This document shows positions 18,825 to 29,408 of a stretch of 58,660 bases of DNA, one piece after another (the stretch's first letter is position 1; every line of letters starts with the position of its first letter). Location of the stretch: contig CAIYNU010000025.1 of NCBI GenBank assembly GCA_903927615.1, positions 1-58,660 on the forward strand, read 5' to 3'. The notes under the pieces were generated by a model. The model did no database searches, was not told where the DNA came from, and saw only the letters and a program-made list of their open reading frames with translations. The DNA is from an uncultured Rhodospirillales bacterium. GTDB taxonomy: Bacteria; Pseudomonadota; Alphaproteobacteria; Azospirillales; Azospirillaceae. The position numbers and the translations under genes were made by a program.

Positions 18825-20321
18825 TCAGATGGCGTTGTGGGTGACGAGTTCTTGTTGTTTCAGCACGTAATCGAGTAATCTTCGCCCGAAATCAGAGGCT
18901 ACTTTGATATCCGCGACATTGACCTTGATATTATTCATATATTGTAGTCTCAAGACATCGCCCTGGTCATATTCGATCAGGACCCCACAAAAGAAAAATC
19001 CAAAACTTTCCATCCCTTTACAGATCACCGCGGTTAAGGGGTGGCGCAACGGCAAATCTAGATAAATACAGGCTACCCCGCTGGTCTGCCGCAAATCACG
19101 AAGATGATTATGAACGACGAGAAGAACGTCACTACCATAATGGCGAATGAGCATAAATACCAATCCAGTTTCAAGTTTATGTTGCAGATTGAATTGCGTT
19201 TTTTGGCCGCGCACCGTCTCGAAAATATCGTCGCCGGGCCTGGTGTAAGTTCTGGCGATATTTAGTCGACTATAAATTTCCTGAATAATCGCGGCGTGAT
19301 GCTCCGGCACGTAGACATCGGCCGGTGGAATCGGTAAAGCATGCAGGAAGAACAGGATATTTGATTGCCGTGACAGGGTTTCCGAGTCACTGATGCTCTT
19401 AAACAGCATGCGATCAGGCAGATAGGCTAACATCACCCCGGTTTCACGGGCGCCCAGCGCCAGATTGCTCATCTGGGAATACGGGTGAACGGTTACCGCA
19501 TCGCTGTAAAGACCATATAAGCCCCGGTTGATGGCTTGTTGTCGGGCCATCACCTTCATTTTTTCAAACAGCCGGCGACCCCGGAAGCGAGGATCCACCA
19601 CCGCCATGGCGGTTTCGCAAACCTTCGCATCCGGCCCTTCATAAAGAATGGCCAGGTGGCCGGCGATCAACCCAGAGTCGGTAACGGCAATACAGGACTC
19701 CAGGCGGCCATGTTCCAACAAAGCTGAAATTTTAGATGGATAGTATAAGTAATCACGATAATATGATAATCCATAGGTCCGATAAATACACCGAGAGACA
19801 TCAATAATATTAGTATGATCCATCAGGCGTAGTGTAACGTGTTCGTGGCCGGTCACCTCCAGGAGCGCAGAGGGTTCTTCTTTAGCAAAAATCTGCTCGA
19901 TGGTTTCGGCATCCAGGCGATAGCCGAACTCCAATCGCTTGCCGTGCTTGCCGAGATTGTGAAATTTGACCTCGTCGGCAAAGGCGCGCAGGGCCAGCAG
20001 AGGCGCCTGGCTGCGGTCAAGGGGCGCATTCTCATCGAAAAGAACTGGAAGGCCTCGATCTTCAACCACCAGTTCAACGACGTCGGCCCGACGCCACAGT
20101 GCCATGTGAAATTGTCCATCGTCACCAGGGTCAAAAGACTGTTCGATGACGTAGCGGCACACCTCTTTAATGAGCAATCGCAACCGAATAATATCGTCTT
20201 TCGGGATGCCCAACGACTTAGCCGTTCCACACAGGAACTTGCGGATCGACCGCAACATCCTTTTATCTGCCCGCGCCGTCAGGGCGACCAAACACACATC
20301 CTTCGTACCACTGATTCCCAT
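18825..20321 (-). CDS. HATPase (anti-sigma/RsbW-like) fused to GNAT acetyltransferase
   Basis: A 498-residue protein. Residues 10-140 look like the HATPase_c_2 domain of RsbW/SpoIIAB kinases: RLRLLIKEVCRYVIEQSFDP is the N box, VEDRGLPVLFDE the G1 box and LGKHGKRLEFGYRL the G2 strand. The Mg-binding Asn of the N box seems to be Tyr, so kinase activity is doubtful. Residues 155-310 resemble a GNAT acyltransferase, with AMAVVDPRFRGRRLFEKMK matching the acetyl-CoA pyrophosphate loop. The C-terminal 190 residues match nothing I know. The gene is lower in GC than its neighbours and is first in a two-gene operon with the SulP-STAS transporter, whose STAS domain is the natural type of partner for an RsbW-like domain. 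AGGA lies before the ATG. Confidence 0.8.
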   Translation of the reverse strand: MGISGTKDVCLVALTARADKRMLRSIRKFLCGTAKSLGIPKDDIIRLRLLIKEVCRYVIEQSFDPGDDGQFHMALWRRADVVELVVEDRGLPVLFDENAPLDRSQAPLLALRAFADEVKFHNLGKHGKRLEFGYRLDAETIEQIFAKEEPSALLEVTGHEHVTLRLMDHTNIIDVSRCIYRTYGLSYYRDYLYYPSKISALLEHGRLESCIAVTDSGLIAGHLAILYEGPDAKVCETAMAVVDPRFRGRRLFEKMKVMARQQAINRGLYGLYSDAVTVHPYSQMSNLALGARETGVMLAYLPDRMLFKSISDSETLSRQSNILFFLHALPIPPADVYVPEHHAAIIQEIYSRLNIARTYTRPGDDIFETVRGQKTQFNLQHKLETGLVFMLIRHYGSDVLLVVHNHLRDLRQTSGVACIYLDLPLRHPLTAVICKGMESFGFFFCGVLIEYDQGDVLRLQYMNNIKVNVADIKVASDFGRRLLDYVLKQQELVTHNAI

Positions 20322-20623
20322 CGTGTGAAGGTCCTATTTATATCATAAATAGAGAGCGTTGTTTTTACTGAATGGATGATTGTTCGTCAATCATACAAAC
20401 AATGAATTCTTTGTGACGACCTGCGCTTGTATGCCAGGACGAACGCAAAAGCCATACCATAATATTCAACCCTCAATCCAATGACATAAATTGATATGTT
20501 AGAGAGGATTACAATTAAAATGCAATGATACCATCATAAAAATAACAAAATGCGCGTTTATAACTCGCGCATGATTTTGTCGTGCTGACGACCGCGGAAG
20601 ATGGGTCGAGAATGAGATGGGCT

Positions 20624-20639
20624 CCGATTATATAATCGG
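20624..20639. promoter_or_regulatory. 16-bp perfect palindrome, candidate operator
   Basis: CCGATTATATAATCGG reads the same on both strands without a spacer. Its length and AT centre suit a dimeric regulator. It lies about 185 bases before the TRAP binding-protein gene. The binding protein is unknown. Confidence 0.55.
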
Positions 20640-20657
20640 TGATTACCATAAGAATGA

Positions 20658-20675
20658 TTGATCGAGGCCGATCAA
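20658..20675. promoter_or_regulatory. Inverted repeat, candidate operator
   Basis: TTGATCG and CGATCAA face each other across four bases. It lies 18 bases after the perfect palindrome, and both share the half-site GAT core, so they could be two sites for related regulators. This is inference from symmetry only. Confidence 0.4.
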
Positions 20676-20823
20676 AGGCATCAATATTGTGATCAGTTCA
20701 GATGTTAAGGCGTTTGGCTCAAAAAACTGAGATAGTGTGGGCGAATTATTGTCGATGGCTATTCCTTGTTATTTGATGTTGTTCACGCCTCAGTGAGTAC
20801 ATAGAACCAAGGGATCGTTCCAG

Positions 20824-21873
20824 ATGACCAGAAGGAAACAAATGTTTTCGCTTATAGGGGCGATCGTTATCGCCTTAACGATATTGACGACCGGGGCGCA
20901 AGCGCAGACCACCATAAAGTTCGGCACCGTGTTCTTGCCCACGCAATCAACCTGGAAAATCGTCGAAAAGCGGTTGGCCGCCGTGACGGCGGACACCAAA
21001 GGGGCGGTGACGTTCGACACGGGATTTGATAGCCAGTACGCCAAGGTGACCGAGGCTGTGGAAAAGGTCGACTCTGGCGAATTGCAGATGGCCTATGTCG
21101 TCTTCAGCAGCAAACCATCCCGGTTCGCCAGTACCGGGGTCGTGGAACTGCCGTTGATCCGCCGCACCTCTTTGGCCGGAACTAAGGCCTTGTGCGGACT
21201 TCAGGGCGCCGGCTTGCTTGACCATGATTTCGCCGGATTGAAAGTTCTGGCGACTTGGGCTTTACCGACTTACGCCATCTTGTTGGACGACAAGCGACCG
21301 GTTGCGGTTCCCAGTGATCTGCGCGGCCTCAAGATTCGGGCGCCGGGGCCGACCGGCGGGCGGGCGTTACAGAAGCTCGGGGCGATACCGGTCAATCTCG
21401 CGATCAGCGACATGGGTAAGGCCCTAGCCACCGGCGTCATCCAAGGGATTGCCTATGGCCTGTACAATTCCTCCTCCACCACCGGTTTTGAAGGGCGGAT
21501 GCTGAGCGATCAGGTGACTCAAATTGTCGATATCGGTTTTTCAGCGCCGGCTGTCGGTATCTTCATGTCGGAAAAATACTTTAACGGGTTGCCGTCGGAG
21601 GTCCAGCAGGCATTGGTGAAAAACCTTAGTGCCGACTGTTCCCTGGCGACCGAGATTGCCATTGATCGCGACCAGCAAGAAAACCTGACCCGGGCGGTTT
21701 GGGCCAAGGACGGCCGGCACAAGTTCATCACGTTTGATCCGGCCGCCAACGAGGAGATGCGCAAGGACATGACCGAAGTCTATGACGAATGGGCGGCCAG
21801 TGTGGGCAAGATGGGTATCGACGGCAAGCTATTAATCGAAAAAGCCCGCGCCATCATCAATCAGAGTGAGTAA
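20824..21873 (+). CDS. TRAP transporter solute-binding protein (DctP type)
   Basis: A 349-residue periplasmic binding protein with a signal peptide at 1-28 (cleavage near AQAQ). The DctP fold is shown by TIKFGTVFLPTQSTWKIVEK at the start of the mature protein, VPSDLRGLKIRAPGPTGGRA (about 160-180) containing the Arg that normally holds a ligand carboxylate, and ALATGVIQGIAYGL. TRAP systems import organic acids and similar compounds with the help of DctQ and DctM membrane subunits, but neither gene is nearby. Instead a chemoreceptor gene follows after 33 bases, so this protein may serve signalling. AAGGGA precedes the ATG. Confidence 0.92.
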   Translation: MTRRKQMFSLIGAIVIALTILTTGAQAQTTIKFGTVFLPTQSTWKIVEKRLAAVTADTKGAVTFDTGFDSQYAKVTEAVEKVDSGELQMAYVVFSSKPSRFASTGVVELPLIRRTSLAGTKALCGLQGAGLLDHDFAGLKVLATWALPTYAILLDDKRPVAVPSDLRGLKIRAPGPTGGRALQKLGAIPVNLAISDMGKALATGVIQGIAYGLYNSSSTTGFEGRMLSDQVTQIVDIGFSAPAVGIFMSEKYFNGLPSEVQQALVKNLSADCSLATEIAIDRDQQENLTRAVWAKDGRHKFITFDPAANEEMRKDMTEVYDEWAASVGKMGIDGKLLIEKARAIINQSE

Positions 21874-21906
21874 TCAAGACCGACTGGCGTTGCGGAGAAC
21901 AGGATA

Positions 21907-24033
21907 ATGTCACAAATTGCTGGAAGTATCCGAACCAAACTGATTGCTGCGATTGGCGGCCTGCTGCTGGCGGCATTGGCGATTGGTGCCACCAGTGTTT
22001 ATTTCCAAATGCAGGTAGCGAGCCGATTTGGTCAGGTACTGTCCACGCACATGCCCTTGTCGAACGCCGCAATGACCCTGGCCAATCAGAGCCTTGGCCT
22101 GTCCGATGCTGCCCGGGAACTGGCGGCGGTGACGGACGAGACCGAGCGCAGCGCCGTCCGCGATGTGTTTGAGACCCGCACCCGGGAGTTGCGGGGTATG
22201 CTGGATCGGATGGCGCAGTTGGGATTGGCGGCTGATCGTCGCCAACGGCTCTCTGCCCAACTCGACGCCATGCAAGATCTGGTGGATCGACTGGATGGCG
22301 AGGTCAAGGAACGGCTGTCGTTGACCGACCGGCGGCGGGCGGTGATGACCAACCTGACCCGGGCGCATAGCGCGCTGTTGAAGGCGATCGAACCGCTGGC
22401 GACGGAAAAGAATCTGTCGATCCAGAATCTGACGCTGGAACTGCCGACTCAAGCCGCCGATCTCACCACCCTGGCCACCAATTTGATCAGCAATGATGTT
22501 CCGGTGGTCCAGGCGTTCGCCGATCTGGTCGGGCAAGCCAATATGGTTGCGGCCACCTTGGGAAAGGCCGATGTGGCCCGGGACCTGACGACGCTTGGGG
22601 CGCTGTCCAAGGAATTTACCGCGGCCAAAGAAAAGATGAAATTTGCGGCCGATTTCCTTGCCGGTATCCTGAACGACCCGATGCCCAAACAACTGGCCAA
22701 GGCGGTGTTGGACCTGGGCGATGGCCCGGTCGGGCTGTTAGCCTTGCGCCAGGCCGAAATCGAGGGTCGGGTTAAATCGGCCGCGACTTTGGACGCTCTT
22801 TCGGGGGCCTTGAAGGTGCAGGCCAAGGAGGTCGATGATCTGGTCGCCGCCACCGAACGCCGCGCCGGGCAGACCGGGGAAGAAGTCGACCAAAGCATCG
22901 CCACCGGCATGACCGCGACGGCCATCATCGTCGGGATCGCCTTGCTCGGTGGCCTGCTGGTGTCCTGGTTGCTGGTCCATCGGGATATCCTCCGGCGGAT
23001 GGCCGGGTTGACCGGCCGGATGGAACGGTTGGCGGCGGGTGATCTCACCATCGATATTCCCGGCTTGCAGCGGGGAGATGAAATCGGCACCATGGCTCGT
23101 GCGTTGGAAGTGTTTAAACGGGCCGCTCAGGAACGGGACGAGCTACGGCGCCAGGAGCAAGCCAAGGCAGAGGCGGAACAGAAGCGGCTGCACCTGATGT
23201 CGCAACTGATCGATGGCTTTGGTGAATCTGTTCGTCAAACCCTGGAAAAGGTCGATGGTATCCGGCACATGGTGAGCGATGATGCCGGCCGGATGCGTGA
23301 TGTCGCTCAAGAAACCAGCGGTAAGGTCGCCTCGGCCGCTGATGCCGCGATGGTCACGTCTTCGAATGTCGGAACCGTGGCCGCGGCGCTGGAAGAATTG
23401 TCGACGGCAACCCGGCAGATTGCCGAGGAGGCGGTTCGGGCCGCCGACCATACCAAGCTGGCCGTCGACAATGCCGAACAGACCCGGAGCGTGATGACCC
23501 GGATGATGAACGCGGCCAAGGAGACCGACGCGATCCTCAACACGATTAACGGCATCGCCGGGCAGACCAATCTGTTGGCGTTGAATGCCACCATCGAGGC
23601 GGCGCGCGCCGGAGAGATCGGTAAGGGCTTCGTGGTGGTGGCGCAAGAGGTCAAGGCCCTGGCCAACCGGACCGCCGGTGCGACTCAATTGATCGAACGC
23701 CAGATCAAGGAGATCCGGGACTGTACCGGCGAGTGCGTGACCGTGATCAACGCCATTGTTCAGATGATCGCTGAAATCAACGGCATCTCACAAACCATCG
23801 CCGCGGCGGTGGATGAACAATCGGCCACCACTGTTGCGATCAGCCAGAATGTTCAGTCCGCGGCCACCGCAACCAATATGGTTTCGCTGGACATTACGCT
23901 GGTGGCCGGTCATGCCAAGGAGACCACCTCATTAGCCTTGTGGGTCCTGGAAACCATCAACGGCCTGGTGCGGGAAACCGACCAGCACCAACAGGAGGTC
24001 AAGCAGTTTCTGACCGCCATTGGCGACATTTAG
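21907..24033 (+). CDS. Methyl-accepting chemotaxis protein with large periplasmic domain
   Basis: A 708-residue chemoreceptor. TM1 lies near residues 14-36, the periplasmic domain spans about 37-330 and is helical throughout (helical-bimodular or 4HB size class), and TM2 is near 335-358 ([16 protein letters not shown]). A HAMP domain follows ([20 protein letters not shown] to EVFKRAAQ). The signalling hairpin has the conserved tip [20 protein letters not shown] and [19 protein letters not shown]. No C-terminal CheB/CheR-binding pentapeptide is visible. It is in an operon with the TRAP binding protein, which suggests that the receptor senses that protein when loaded with ligand, in the manner of the maltose and ribose receptors. 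GGAGAACAGG lies before the ATG. Confidence 0.95.
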   Translation: MSQIAGSIRTKLIAAIGGLLLAALAIGATSVYFQMQVASRFGQVLSTHMPLSNAAMTLANQSLGLSDAARELAAVTDETERSAVRDVFETRTRELRGMLDRMAQLGLAADRRQRLSAQLDAMQDLVDRLDGEVKERLSLTDRRRAVMTNLTRAHSALLKAIEPLATEKNLSIQNLTLELPTQAADLTTLATNLISNDVPVVQAFADLVGQANMVAATLGKADVARDLTTLGALSKEFTAAKEKMKFAADFLAGILNDPMPKQLAKAVLDLGDGPVGLLALRQAEIEGRVKSAATLDALSGALKVQAKEVDDLVAATERRAGQTGEEVDQSIATGMTATAIIVGIALLGGLLVSWLLVHRDILRRMAGLTGRMERLAAGDLTIDIPGLQRGDEIGTMARALEVFKRAAQERDELRRQEQAKAEAEQKRLHLMSQLIDGFGESVRQTLEKVDGIRHMVSDDAGRMRDVAQETSGKVASAADAAMVTSSNVGTVAAALEELSTATRQIAEEAVRAADHTKLAVDNAEQTRSVMTRMMNAAKETDAILNTINGIAGQTNLLALNATIEAARAGEIGKGFVVVAQEVKALANRTAGATQLIERQIKEIRDCTGECVTVINAIVQMIAEINGISQTIAAAVDEQSATTVAISQNVQSAATATNMVSLDITLVAGHAKETTSLALWVLETINGLVRETDQHQQEVKQFLTAIGDI

Positions 24034-24146
24034 GGCGAGCCGTCCTGGAGCGGTCCGGGGGGAGGGGGCGGTCCGGAAGGCGCCGCTGGCTGACGCCGTC
24101 TTGACTCACCGGCAGTCCGCTTCGATACTCGGACGGGAGGTGCCCG

Positions 24147-24317
24147 ATGGCGGACGCGCAACAGCAATCTGATAACCCGGAGGCCATGGAGCAAACCCTG
24201 GTGGAACTCCGGCGTATTATCCGGGCCGACTCGGAGGAGTCCGCCCGGACCGGCGGGGCGGGAGCAGCCCCGCCGCAATACTTCCATCAGGATCATGAGG
24301 GGGCGGAGCCGGCATGA
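24147..24317 (+). CDS. 56-residue protein with a PopZ-like N-terminal motif
   Basis: A small gene with a strong ribosome binding site (GGGAGG, six bases before ATG). It encodes MADAQQQSDNPEAMEQTLVE and continues LRRIIRADSEES, ending after a short Gly/Ala/Pro and acidic tail. The segment EAMEQTLVELRRIIRADSEE closely resembles the start of PopZ (DUF2497), the polar organising protein of Alphaproteobacteria, where EPSMEEILASIRRIISED is typical and recruits client proteins. The long acidic linker and the C-terminal oligomerisation helices of PopZ are missing, and no matching sequence is found in the following 130 bases. It is either a free client-binding module or an eroded copy. It lies 113 bases after the chemoreceptor gene. 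Confidence 0.65.
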   Translation: MADAQQQSDNPEAMEQTLVELRRIIRADSEESARTGGAGAAPPQYFHQDHEGAEPA

Positions 24318-24448
24318 CGCGGTCACCCCGAGGCTGGTGAACGCCCTGCTATTCGTGGGCGTTATGGGCTCTGCCGACACCCCGCACCGACACCCGGACA
24401 CGACCGGCCGTCCCGGGGACGCCGCGACGTCCCAAGGGGCGTCCGGTA

Positions 24449-24997
24449 TCAGGCGGACGGGACATGACGTCGCCGGTTGCGGACTTTCTGGGGTCCGTGG
24501 ATGTGGGGGGGCGCCGCCGCGGTTGGACCGCCGGTGCGGACCGGCCGTTCGGCAAAACGGCCCAGGCAAATCATCCGGTCGTACATCACCAGGGCCCCGG
24601 CAATCCCGACATTGATACAAAATCGCGTCGGAATCTTGACAATGAAGTGACAGCGGGCCACCAAGGCCGGGGTGAGGGCGCCTCGCTCGGGTCCCAGCAC
24701 GTAGGCTGCCCGGGTCGGGTGGCGGACGCTGGGAAGGTCGATGGCGCAGTCAAGCAGTTCAACTCCCACCAGGCAGCAGTCCTGCGGCAACATCAGCGCC
24801 GCCGGGTCGGGGTAAGTGTAAAAGGGGAGATTGGCGCCGGTGTCCGAGGTATCGACCAGATGGGCTTCGCGCAGGTCCGGGTTGGGCGCGATGGCGAACA
24901 CGAAGCTGGCGCCGAAGCCATGGGCCGTGCGCATCAGGGCCCCCAGATTGCCCGGCTTGCTCACGCCCTCGACCCCAATGGCAAAGTATCCCTTCAT
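24449..24997 (-). CDS. SPOUT (TrmH/SpoU) RNA methyltransferase
   Basis: A 182-residue methyltransferase expected to place a 2'-O-methyl group on tRNA or rRNA using S-adenosylmethionine bound in a trefoil knot. Motif 1 is EGVSKPGNLGALMRTAHGFG, motif 2 is YVLGPERGALTPALV, and motif 3 is RFCINVGIAGALVMYDR, where Asn-Val replaces the usual Leu-Asn-Val-Ser order with little change. The last 40 residues are a Pro/Arg-rich tail. The compact length fits TrmL-like or small TrmH proteins without an extra RNA-binding domain. The ATG at 24997 is the only start that begins the SPOUT domain; the longer frame to 25444 is antisense to the asparaginase gene. Confidence 0.88.
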   Translation of the reverse strand: MKGYFAIGVEGVSKPGNLGALMRTAHGFGASFVFAIAPNPDLREAHLVDTSDTGANLPFYTYPDPAALMLPQDCCLVGVELLDCAIDLPSVRHPTRAAYVLGPERGALTPALVARCHFIVKIPTRFCINVGIAGALVMYDRMICLGRFAERPVRTGGPTAAAPPHIHGPQKVRNRRRHVPSA

Positions 24998-25009
24998 TGG
25001 CCCCCACTC

Positions 25010-25036
25010 GGTTGCATTCGGGCCGGTTGCATTCGG
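25010..25036. repeat. 13-bp direct repeat in a divergent promoter region
   Basis: CGGTTGCATTCGG occurs at 25010-25022 and again at 25024-25036, one base apart. It lies between the divergent RNA methyltransferase and asparaginase genes, where a regulator could bind both copies. Confidence 0.6.
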
Positions 25037-25114
25037 ACCGCGCCCTGTTTTGCCTGGCAGCTTGCACTGCCGCCGCGCCGGGAGCAAGCTGCCGGTGCTG
25101 TTGTGGGACCCGCC

Positions 25115-26167
25115 GTGACCGTCGCCTCGTTGACCGATCCGTCTTGTTGTCCGCGCCGGCCGGGGGGCGCCGCGGCACCGGTCATGGTGGAGGTTTGGCG
25201 CGGCGATCTCGTCGAATCGCGCCATCGCGGTCATGCCGTGGTGGCCGATGCCTGGGGCCGGGTGGTCGCGGTCTGGGGCGACCCGAACGCGCCGATCTAT
25301 CCGCGTTCGGCGGTGAAGGCCTTGCAGGCTTTGCCGCTGGTCGAAACCGGGGCCTTGGATGCCTTCGGTCTTGGCAGTGCGGACTTGGCCCTTGCGTGCG
25401 GCTCGCACTGCGGCGAACCCCGCCATTTGGCCCTGGCCCGGCACTGGCTGGAGCGAATCGGGTTACCGCCGGCGGCCCTGGCGTGCGGCGCGCACCCGCC
25501 GTTCGACGATGAGGCCGCCGCCGCGCTGATCCGCGCCGGGACGGCGGCCACCGTTCTGCACAACAACTGTTCCGGTAAGCATTTGGGGTTGCTGACCACC
25601 GCCCGCCACTGCGGTGAGCCCCTCGGCGGCTACCTCGGGCCCGACCATCCGGTGCAGCGGCGGATTGCGGCGGTCCTGGAGGCCATGACCGGCGTGGCCC
25701 TGGTTCAAGCCCCGGTGGCCGTGGATGGCTGCGGTGTGCCGACCTGGGGCCTGCCGCTGGTGGGGTTGGCCACCGCCATGGCCCGGTTTGCGGCGCCCGA
25801 TGAGTTGCCGCCGCTTCGGGCCGCCGCGGTACGGCGTGTGCGCGAGGCCTGGGGCGGTCATCCCGAGATGATTGGCGGCCTGACCAGCTTCGACACCCAG
25901 ATGATGGGGGCGGCGCCCGGCGCCGTACTGGTCAAAAGCGGCGGCGAGGGGGTGGCGGTGGCGGTGCTGATTCAACAGCGACTTGGGATTGCGCTCAAGA
26001 TCGAAGACGGCACGCCGCGGGGTAAGAACGTCGCCATGGCGGCGCTGCTCCGCCGGTTTGGGATCGATCCGGGCGCCGACCAATGGGGGGCGCCGGCGGT
26101 GAGCAACTGGGCGGGCCGCACCGTCGGCGCGTTGCGTCCGGCGGCGGGCTGGCTGGATCCGGGGTAG
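25115..26167 (+). CDS. Asparaginase II family protein
   Basis: A 350-residue protein of the family typified by Rhizobium etli AnsA (asparaginase II), predicted to release ammonia from asparagine. It shows VEVWRGDLVESRHRGHAVVA at the start, YPRSAVKALQALPLVETGA, LACGSHCGEPRHLALA (a Ser/Cys/His-rich site), HNNCSGKHLGLLTTARH and SGGEGVAVAV. These are the landmark blocks of the family. The start is uncertain: GTG 25115 is chosen because homologues begin a few residues before the PVLVEV strand, while ATG 25184 would cut into it. The quinone oxidoreductase gene begins 43 bases after the stop in the same direction. Confidence 0.9.
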   Translation: MTVASLTDPSCCPRRPGGAAAPVMVEVWRGDLVESRHRGHAVVADAWGRVVAVWGDPNAPIYPRSAVKALQALPLVETGALDAFGLGSADLALACGSHCGEPRHLALARHWLERIGLPPAALACGAHPPFDDEAAAALIRAGTAATVLHNNCSGKHLGLLTTARHCGEPLGGYLGPDHPVQRRIAAVLEAMTGVALVQAPVAVDGCGVPTWGLPLVGLATAMARFAAPDELPPLRAAAVRRVREAWGGHPEMIGGLTSFDTQMMGAAPGAVLVKSGGEGVAVAVLIQQRLGIALKIEDGTPRGKNVAMAALLRRFGIDPGADQWGAPAVSNWAGRTVGALRPAAGWLDPG

Positions 26168-26210
26168 CAGCGGGCCGGCATTAAGACAACGTTGAGCGGA
26201 GGGAAGGCAC

Positions 26211-27194
26211 ATGCGCGCGGTTATCTGTCAGGGCTGGGGTGGACCGGAATTCCTCAAGCTGCTCGATGTTCCGCCGCCGGCGGTCGGCCCCGGCCAGGTG
26301 CGGCTGGCGGTGGCCGCCGCCGGGGTCAACTTCGCCGATACGCTCATGATTGCCGGCAAGTATCAGGAAAAGCCGCCCTTCCCCTTCTCTCCGGGGCTGG
26401 AGGTGGCGGGGACGGTGCTGGAGATCGGTCCCGGCGTCACCGGGCTTGTGCCGGGGCAGCGGGTGGCCGCGGTGTTGGACCATGGCGGCTTTGCCGAGCA
26501 GGCGGTCGCGCGGGTCGAGGATGTGTTTCCGATCCCCGATTCCATGGACTTTTCCATCGCGGCCAGTTTTCCCATTGCCTACGGCACGTCTCACATCGCC
26601 CTGTGGGAACGCGCCCGGCTCCAGGCCGGCGAAATCCTGCTGGTTCATGGCGCCGCCGGAGGCGTCGGCCTGACCGCGGTGGAGATTGGCAAGGCCCTGG
26701 GCGCCACCGTGATCGCTTCGGCCGCCGGTCCGGACCGGGTGGCGGTGGCGGCGGACCATGGCGCCGACCACCTGATCGACACCAAAAGCCAGGATATCCG
26801 CGAACGGGTGCGCGAACTGACCGGCGGGCGCGGCGTCGACGTGGTCTATGACCCGGTGGGCGGCGAGGGGTTCGACAAAAGCCTGCGCAGCATCGCCTGG
26901 GGCGCCCGCCTGCTGGTGATCGGCTTTGCCGGCGGCACGACGCCGCAGATTCCGGCCAATCTGTTGCTGGTCAAGAACTGCGCGGCCATTGGTCTCTACT
27001 GGGGTTCATACCGTCGCCATGCGCCGCAACTGGTCGCCGAAAGTTTTCGCGCCTTGTTCGCCTGGTGCGAGGAAGGTAAGCTGAAGCCCTTGGTTTCCCA
27101 GCAATTCCCGTTGGATCAGGCGGCAGCGGCATTGACCTTGCTGGCCAACCGTCGGGCGACCGGCAAGCTGGTGCTGACGATTGCGTCTTCGTGA
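26211..27194 (+). CDS. NADPH:quinone oxidoreductase family protein (zeta-crystallin type)
   Basis: A 327-residue zinc-free medium-chain dehydrogenase/reductase. It starts MRAVICQGWGGPEFLKLLDV, has NFADTLMIAGKYQEKPPFPF and PGLEVAGTV of the substrate domain, and the nucleotide-binding motif VHGAAGGVGLTAVEIGK near residue 145. Catalytic zinc ligands are absent, as expected for quinone or enoyl reductases. The mouth of the site and the exact substrate cannot be told. GGAGGGAAGG precedes the ATG. The gene is the second of a likely two-gene transcript with the asparaginase and is followed by a terminator. Confidence 0.94.
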   Translation: MRAVICQGWGGPEFLKLLDVPPPAVGPGQVRLAVAAAGVNFADTLMIAGKYQEKPPFPFSPGLEVAGTVLEIGPGVTGLVPGQRVAAVLDHGGFAEQAVARVEDVFPIPDSMDFSIAASFPIAYGTSHIALWERARLQAGEILLVHGAAGGVGLTAVEIGKALGATVIASAAGPDRVAVAADHGADHLIDTKSQDIRERVRELTGGRGVDVVYDPVGGEGFDKSLRSIAWGARLLVIGFAGGTTPQIPANLLLVKNCAAIGLYWGSYRRHAPQLVAESFRALFAWCEEGKLKPLVSQQFPLDQAAAALTLLANRRATGKLVLTIASS

Positions 27195-27228
27195 CGGCGG
27201 GCTTCAATCTGTGTCATGCGGGATTTTG

Positions 27229-27268
27229 GCGGCGCGGGGGCTTCGCTTGCCGGGCCGCTTTTTCTTTT
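27229..27268 (+). terminator. Rho-independent terminator after the quinone oxidoreductase
   Basis: A GC-rich stem with its outer arms GCGGC (27229-27233) and GCCGC (27254-27258) is followed by TTTTTCTTTT (27259-27268). The inner stem has a bulge and G-U pairs. It lies 35 bases after the stop codon. Confidence 0.65.
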
Positions 27269-27367
27269 GACGGGCATCTTGCGCTGCGGGTATCTCCAAG
27301 CTATGACCCTTTAAGATAAAGTTCAACGATCCGCCGTTGCGGGACGGGGTTGACAGGGTGCAAGTTG

Positions 27368-29362
<1,995 letters not shown>

Positions 29363-29408
29363 TGGGGCTGGCGCGCGGATGCCAACCGCCGCCAGGAAAA
29401 AGCCCAGG

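Larger units (their letters stand above)
20322..20823. promoter_or_regulatory. AT-rich divergent control region with two palindromes
   Basis: These 502 bases separate the leftward HATPase-GNAT operon from the rightward TRAP/MCP operon and are clearly poorer in GC than the genes around them. No open frame with a ribosome binding site was seen. The region holds a 16-bp perfect palindrome and a second inverted repeat, listed separately, both nearer to the rightward operon. It probably contains the promoters of both operons. Confidence 0.6.

Noticed and set aside
24295-24615. Rightward open frame before the SPOUT gene
   Set aside because: It is out of frame with the PopZ-like ORF, overlaps the leftward methyltransferase and has shadow-like composition.
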